A stretch of DNA of 9,648 nucleotides. Origin: an uncultured Eubacteriales bacterium. Lineage in GTDB: Bacteria > Bacillota > Clostridia > Christensenellales > CAG-917. Positions within the stretch are counted from its first letter, which is position 1. Each line of letters starts with the position of its first letter. Location of the stretch: contig URUQ01000045.1 of NCBI GenBank assembly GCA_900551145.1, positions 1-9,648 on the forward strand, given 5' to 3'. Below, one piece after another: positions 7,224 to 9,648 of the stretch. The notes beneath the pieces are model-generated. The model had not been told where the DNA came from and did not search any database. It worked only from the letters and a program-made list of their open reading frames with translations. Made by a program: the position numbers and the translations under genes.

Positions 7224-7277
7224 AAACGCCTCGATAAACGCCTCGATTTCGGGGCGTTTTCTCGTTTTTGTTTTAGA
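7224..7277 (+). terminator. Rho-independent terminator after beta-galactosidase, with duplicated 5' arm
   Basis: AAACGCCTCG (7236-7245) pairs with CGGGGCGTTT (7250-7259). This is a 10-bp stem with one G-U pair and an ATTT loop, followed by the T-rich tail TCTCGTTTTTGTTTT. The 5' arm with its adjoining bases, AAACGCCTCGAT, is repeated exactly in tandem at 7224-7235. The upstream copy could also pair with the 3' arm through a larger loop. It should end the transcript coming from the dnaG-to-lacZ side. Confidence 0.9.
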
Positions 7278-7325
7278 GAATTTTTCAAAGGCAAATAAAA
7301 TTGCAAATCGTCGAGCATAATTGAA

Positions 7326-7354
7326 TTGACTTTATATACGCTTGATATTATAAT
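7326..7354 (+). promoter_or_regulatory. Sigma-A promoter of thrS
   Basis: TTGACT (7326-7331) and TATAAT (7349-7354) are separated by exactly 17 nt, which is near consensus. Transcription should start around 7361, giving a leader of about 65 nt. The promoter lies about 50 nt after the upstream terminator tail, so thrS is an independent transcription unit. Confidence 0.9.
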
Positions 7355-7361
7355 ATTCACA

Positions 7362-7373
7362 CCACGAAAGTGG
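7362..7373 (+). promoter_or_regulatory. 5'-end hairpin of the thrS leader
   Basis: CCAC-GAAA-GTGG forms a 4-bp stem closed by a GNRA-type tetraloop, practically at the predicted 5' end of the mRNA. Such 5'-terminal hairpins can slow mRNA decay. That function is inferred here. Confidence 0.5.
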
Positions 7374-7384
7374 AAAATAATATT

Positions 7385-7421
7385 GCGCGTACAGCATTAA
7401 GTAGGGCTGATTGCGCGGAGG
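7385..7421 (+). promoter_or_regulatory. Leader hairpin abutting the thrS ribosome binding site
   Basis: GCGCG (7385-7389) pairs with TGCGC (7412-7416). CAGC (7392-7395) pairs with GCTG (7406-7409) across a small internal loop, leaving a 10-nt apical loop. The 3' arm ends directly at the Shine-Dalgarno GGAGG (7417-7421), 4 nt before the ATG at 7426. It could modulate ribosome access. It is not a T-box: the leader is far too short and no T-box sequence is present. Confidence 0.45.
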
Positions 7422-7425
7422 TAAT

Positions 7426-9363
7426 ATGCAACTTACACTTAAAGACGGTAGCAAAATGTCATTTGACGGTGCGATGAGCGCACTCGACGTGACAAAGCAA
7501 ATCAGCGAGGGACTCGCAAGAGCGGCAATCGTATGCAAGATTGACGGGCAACTCGCTTCTATGGACACCATCGTTGACAAAGACTGCAATTTCGAGGTGT
7601 TTACGTTTGCCGATGACGAAGGAAAGCGCGTGTATCGTCACACTTGCGCTCACATTTTGGCACAAGCAGTCAAGAACATTTATCCGACGGTTCAATTGGC
7701 AATAGGACCTGCAATCGACAACGGATTCTATTACGATTTTGATTTCAAGACACCCATCACGCAAGCGGATTTTGAGAAAATCGAAGCGGAAATGAAGAGC
7801 ATCATCAAGGCAAATCTTCCCATCACTCGCATCGTTTGCACACGTAGCGAAGCAGAGAAGACGATCACCAAGATGAAACAAACCTACAAGGCGGAACTTC
7901 TTGCGGATATCCCCGAGGGAGAAGATATTTCCTTCTATCAACAAGGTGATTTTATCGACCTTTGCAGCGGACCGCACCTCACTTCGACAGGCAAAATCAA
8001 AGCATTCAAGCTCACGTCTCTCACCGGTGCTTACTGGCGCGGAAACGAGAAGAACAAGATGCTCACCCGTATTTACGGCACTTGCTTTGACAAAAAGGCT
8101 GATCTTGACGAATATATCCAAAAACTCGAAGAGGCAAAATCTCGCGACCATAACAAAGTCGGCAGAGAACTCGGCTTGTTTATGACTGACGAAAACATCG
8201 GTCAAGGACTTCCGCTCATTATGCCCAAGGGCGCGCGCATTATTCAGATTATGCAACGTTTCGTCGAGGACGAGGAGCAAAAGAGAGGATATCTCCTCAC
8301 CAAAACCCCGATTATGACCAAGAACAATCTCTTTATCACGTCGGGACACTGGGATCACTACAAAGACAAGATGTTCTATATCGGCGACGAGGACGTGGAT
8401 GACGAGATTTTGTGCTTGCGTCCTATGACTTGCCCCTTCCAGTTCACCATCTATAAGAACGGACTCAAAAGCTATCGTGACTTGCCCGTCAGATACGCCG
8501 AAACCGCAATCGAATTCCGAAAAGAAGCGAGCGGTGAAATGCACGGCCTTACCAGAATCCGTCAATTCACGCTTTCGGACGGTCACATCGTTTGCACGCC
8601 TGACCAACTCGAACAAGAGTTCCAAGGCGCGGTTGACCTCATCAAATACCTCATCGGTATTCTCGGTTTGCAAGACGACGTAAGTTATCGTTTCTCTCGC
8701 TGGGATCCGAAGGACGCGGACAAATACGTCGGCACTGCGGAGGATTGGGAGAAGGTCGAAAGCACTATGCAACAAATCCTCAACGACTTGCACATCGATT
8801 ACACCGAAGCGTGGGGTGAAGCGGCGTTCTACGGCCCGAAACTCGACGTCCAAGGCAAAAACGTACACGGCAAAGAAGATACTTTGTTCACGGTTCAAAT
8901 CGACTTCTCGCTCGCAACGCGTTTCGATATGATTTACATTGACGAGAATGGCGAAAAGGCTCGCCCGCTCATCATTCACAGATCTTCAATCGGTTGCTAC
9001 GAGCGTACGCTTGCAATGCTTATCGAAAAGTACAACGGAGCATTCCCGATGTGGCTTGCACCGGAGCAGGTGCGTGTGCTTTCACTCACAGACCGCACGG
9101 TCGACAAGGTGAAAGAAGTGCGCAACAGACTCTTCGATCTCGGCTTGCGTGCAGAAGCGGACGTCCGCAGTGAAAAACTCGGCAAGAAGATCCGTGAAGC
9201 ACAACTCGACAAAGTGCCTTACGTCATCGTCATCGGCGATAAAGAAGCGGAGCAAAACCTCATTTCCGTACGTCACCGCACGGAAGGCGATCTCGGCACT
9301 ATGACGGTGGAGGAGTTTGTGGCCAAGGCTTTGCTCGAAGTCGCAAATAAAGAGATCAAGTAA
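7426..9363 (+). CDS. thrS: Threonine--tRNA ligase
   Basis: ThrRS charges tRNA-Thr with threonine using ATP and edits mis-charged serine. It has 645 residues (E. coli 642). An N-terminal TGS domain (1-62) comes first. The editing domain (about 65-225) carries HTCAH (H72, H76) and CSGPH (C180, H184), all four editing-site residues. The class II catalytic core (about 245-540) follows, with SGHWDHYKDKMF (306-317), zinc ligands C336 (RPMTCP), H387 (SDGH) and H518 (IIHRS), motif 2 around RYAETAIEFRKEASGEMHGLTRIRQFT and motif 3 near SIGCYER. The anticodon-binding domain spans about 545-640. I chose ATG 7426 because GGAGG sits 4 nt upstream and MQLTLKDGS is a typical TGS start. A TTG at 7411 in frame would put codons across the Shine-Dalgarno. 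All essential residues are present, so it should be fully functional. Confidence 0.98.
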   Translation: MQLTLKDGSKMSFDGAMSALDVTKQISEGLARAAIVCKIDGQLASMDTIVDKDCNFEVFTFADDEGKRVYRHTCAHILAQAVKNIYPTVQLAIGPAIDNGFYYDFDFKTPITQADFEKIEAEMKSIIKANLPITRIVCTRSEAEKTITKMKQTYKAELLADIPEGEDISFYQQGDFIDLCSGPHLTSTGKIKAFKLTSLTGAYWRGNEKNKMLTRIYGTCFDKKADLDEYIQKLEEAKSRDHNKVGRELGLFMTDENIGQGLPLIMPKGARIIQIMQRFVEDEEQKRGYLLTKTPIMTKNNLFITSGHWDHYKDKMFYIGDEDVDDEILCLRPMTCPFQFTIYKNGLKSYRDLPVRYAETAIEFRKEASGEMHGLTRIRQFTLSDGHIVCTPDQLEQEFQGAVDLIKYLIGILGLQDDVSYRFSRWDPKDADKYVGTAEDWEKVESTMQQILNDLHIDYTEAWGEAAFYGPKLDVQGKNVHGKEDTLFTVQIDFSLATRFDMIYIDENGEKARPLIIHRSSIGCYERTLAMLIEKYNGAFPMWLAPEQVRVLSLTDRTVDKVKEVRNRLFDLGLRAEADVRSEKLGKKIREAQLDKVPYVIVIGDKEAEQNLISVRHRTEGDLGTMTVEEFVAKALLEVANKEIK

Positions 9364-9392
9364 GACCGCGCTAAATCGCGCCTAACTTTGTC

Positions 9393-9456
9393 AGCACCCC
9401 AAGCGCGTCAATTCACGTACGCACAAGTACGTTAGGATTGCCGCTCTTGGGGTGCT
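9393..9456 (+). terminator. Long imperfect hairpin after thrS (terminator or intergenic palindrome)
   Basis: AGCACCCCAAG (9393-9403) is perfectly complementary to CTTGGGGTGCT (9446-9456). Internal pairing continues with CAAT (9409-9412)/ATTG (9437-9440) and ACGTAC (9415-9420)/GTACGT (9427-9432) around the loop GCACAA. It starts 29 nt after the thrS stop codon. The tail TTTCGCGTT is only weakly T-rich, so termination is plausible but not textbook. The long, partly compensated stem also resembles a mobile or dispersed intergenic palindrome. Confidence 0.6.
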
Positions 9457-9648
9457 TTCGCGTTATGCATCGATTTATCGCGCTCTTACTATGATTTTTG
9501 AGGGGGGGAGACTGAAACCTATTAACGGAATGTGTCTATTTGGAGTGTGGAGGCGCAAGGCGCCGACCGCATCGAGCGCCAAGCTTGACGATAAGTACAA
9601 GCGACTGCGCCGTGTTGTTGCGTAGCCGGCGCACAAAGCGCAGTGGCA
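9457..9648. other. Non-genic, GC-rich, palindrome-rich right end
   Basis: I see no confident gene here. The stretch has a run of seven G's (9502-9508), a GGCGCC palindrome (9559-9564) and two mutually exclusive stems: GCGCCG/CGGCGC (9607-9612 with 9627-9632) and ACTGCGC/GCGCAGT (9604-9610 with 9638-9644). A 44-codon + strand frame (9491-9625, starting MIFEGGRLKP) has no Shine-Dalgarno. The opposite strand is open for 57 codons from the window edge to a stop at 9475-9477. Composition is richer in GC than the genes. A dispersed repeat or an incomplete structured RNA are possibilities; none of the common RNA families is recognisable to me. Confidence 0.3.

Noticed and set aside
7149..7425. T-box riboswitch or CRISPR array before thrS
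   Set aside because: There is no T-box consensus and the leader after the promoter is only about 65 nt. The only direct repeat is one 12-bp tandem pair without spacers.
7459..8979. A 506-codon open frame on the minus strand opposite thrS
   Set aside because: thrS is unmistakable in the + frame. The long antisense frame follows from biased codon use (few TTA, CTA and TCA codons in the sense frame), and its translation shows no recognisable domain.
9491..9625. Small 44-codon + strand gene at the right end
   Set aside because: There is no ribosome binding site, the composition is unusual, and the opposite strand is equally open, so it is described only as part of a non-genic, repeat-like region.

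Overview
The window looks like one assembled contig from an uncultured, probably gut-associated Bacillota (Clostridia-like) bacterium. Evidence for this is the Firmicutes-type gene order dnaG-rpoD-trmK-nif3, consensus sigma-A promoter elements, strong AGGAGG-type ribosome binding sites and moderate GC content. No marker gene here allows a finer placement. All six protein genes lie on the + strand.

Layout: bases 1-48 are not biological. They match the Illumina Nextera i7 adapter, including an 8-base index and the 19-bp transposase mosaic end, so the contig begins at an untrimmed library end. From base 49 the order is: the 3' part of dnaG (primase, 5'-truncated by the contig edge), rpoD (primary sigma factor), trmK (tRNA adenine-N1 methyltransferase), a short-form Nif3/YbgI-like metalloprotein, a coiled-coil C4 zinc-ribbon protein, and a large GH2 beta-galactosidase. 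A strong intrinsic terminator follows the beta-galactosidase. Then come a consensus promoter, a short structured leader and thrS (threonyl-tRNA synthetase). The last 285 bases hold a long imperfect hairpin and a GC-rich, palindrome-rich stretch with no convincing gene.

How it works together: dnaG, rpoD, trmK, nif3 and the zinc-ribbon gene are tightly packed. The gaps are 18 and 50 nt and there are overlaps of 1 and 11 nt, so this reads as a macromolecular-synthesis operon serving replication priming, housekeeping transcription and tRNA modification. The beta-galactosidase starts only 30 nt after the zinc-ribbon gene with no visible promoter, so it probably shares this transcript, which is unusual for a sugar-degrading enzyme. 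thrS is a separate unit with its own promoter and no T-box.

No clearly new multi-gene system is present. The points most worth a second look are the adapter, the placement and altered active site of the beta-galactosidase, the thrS leader hairpin abutting the Shine-Dalgarno, the duplicated terminator arm, and the repeat-like right end.
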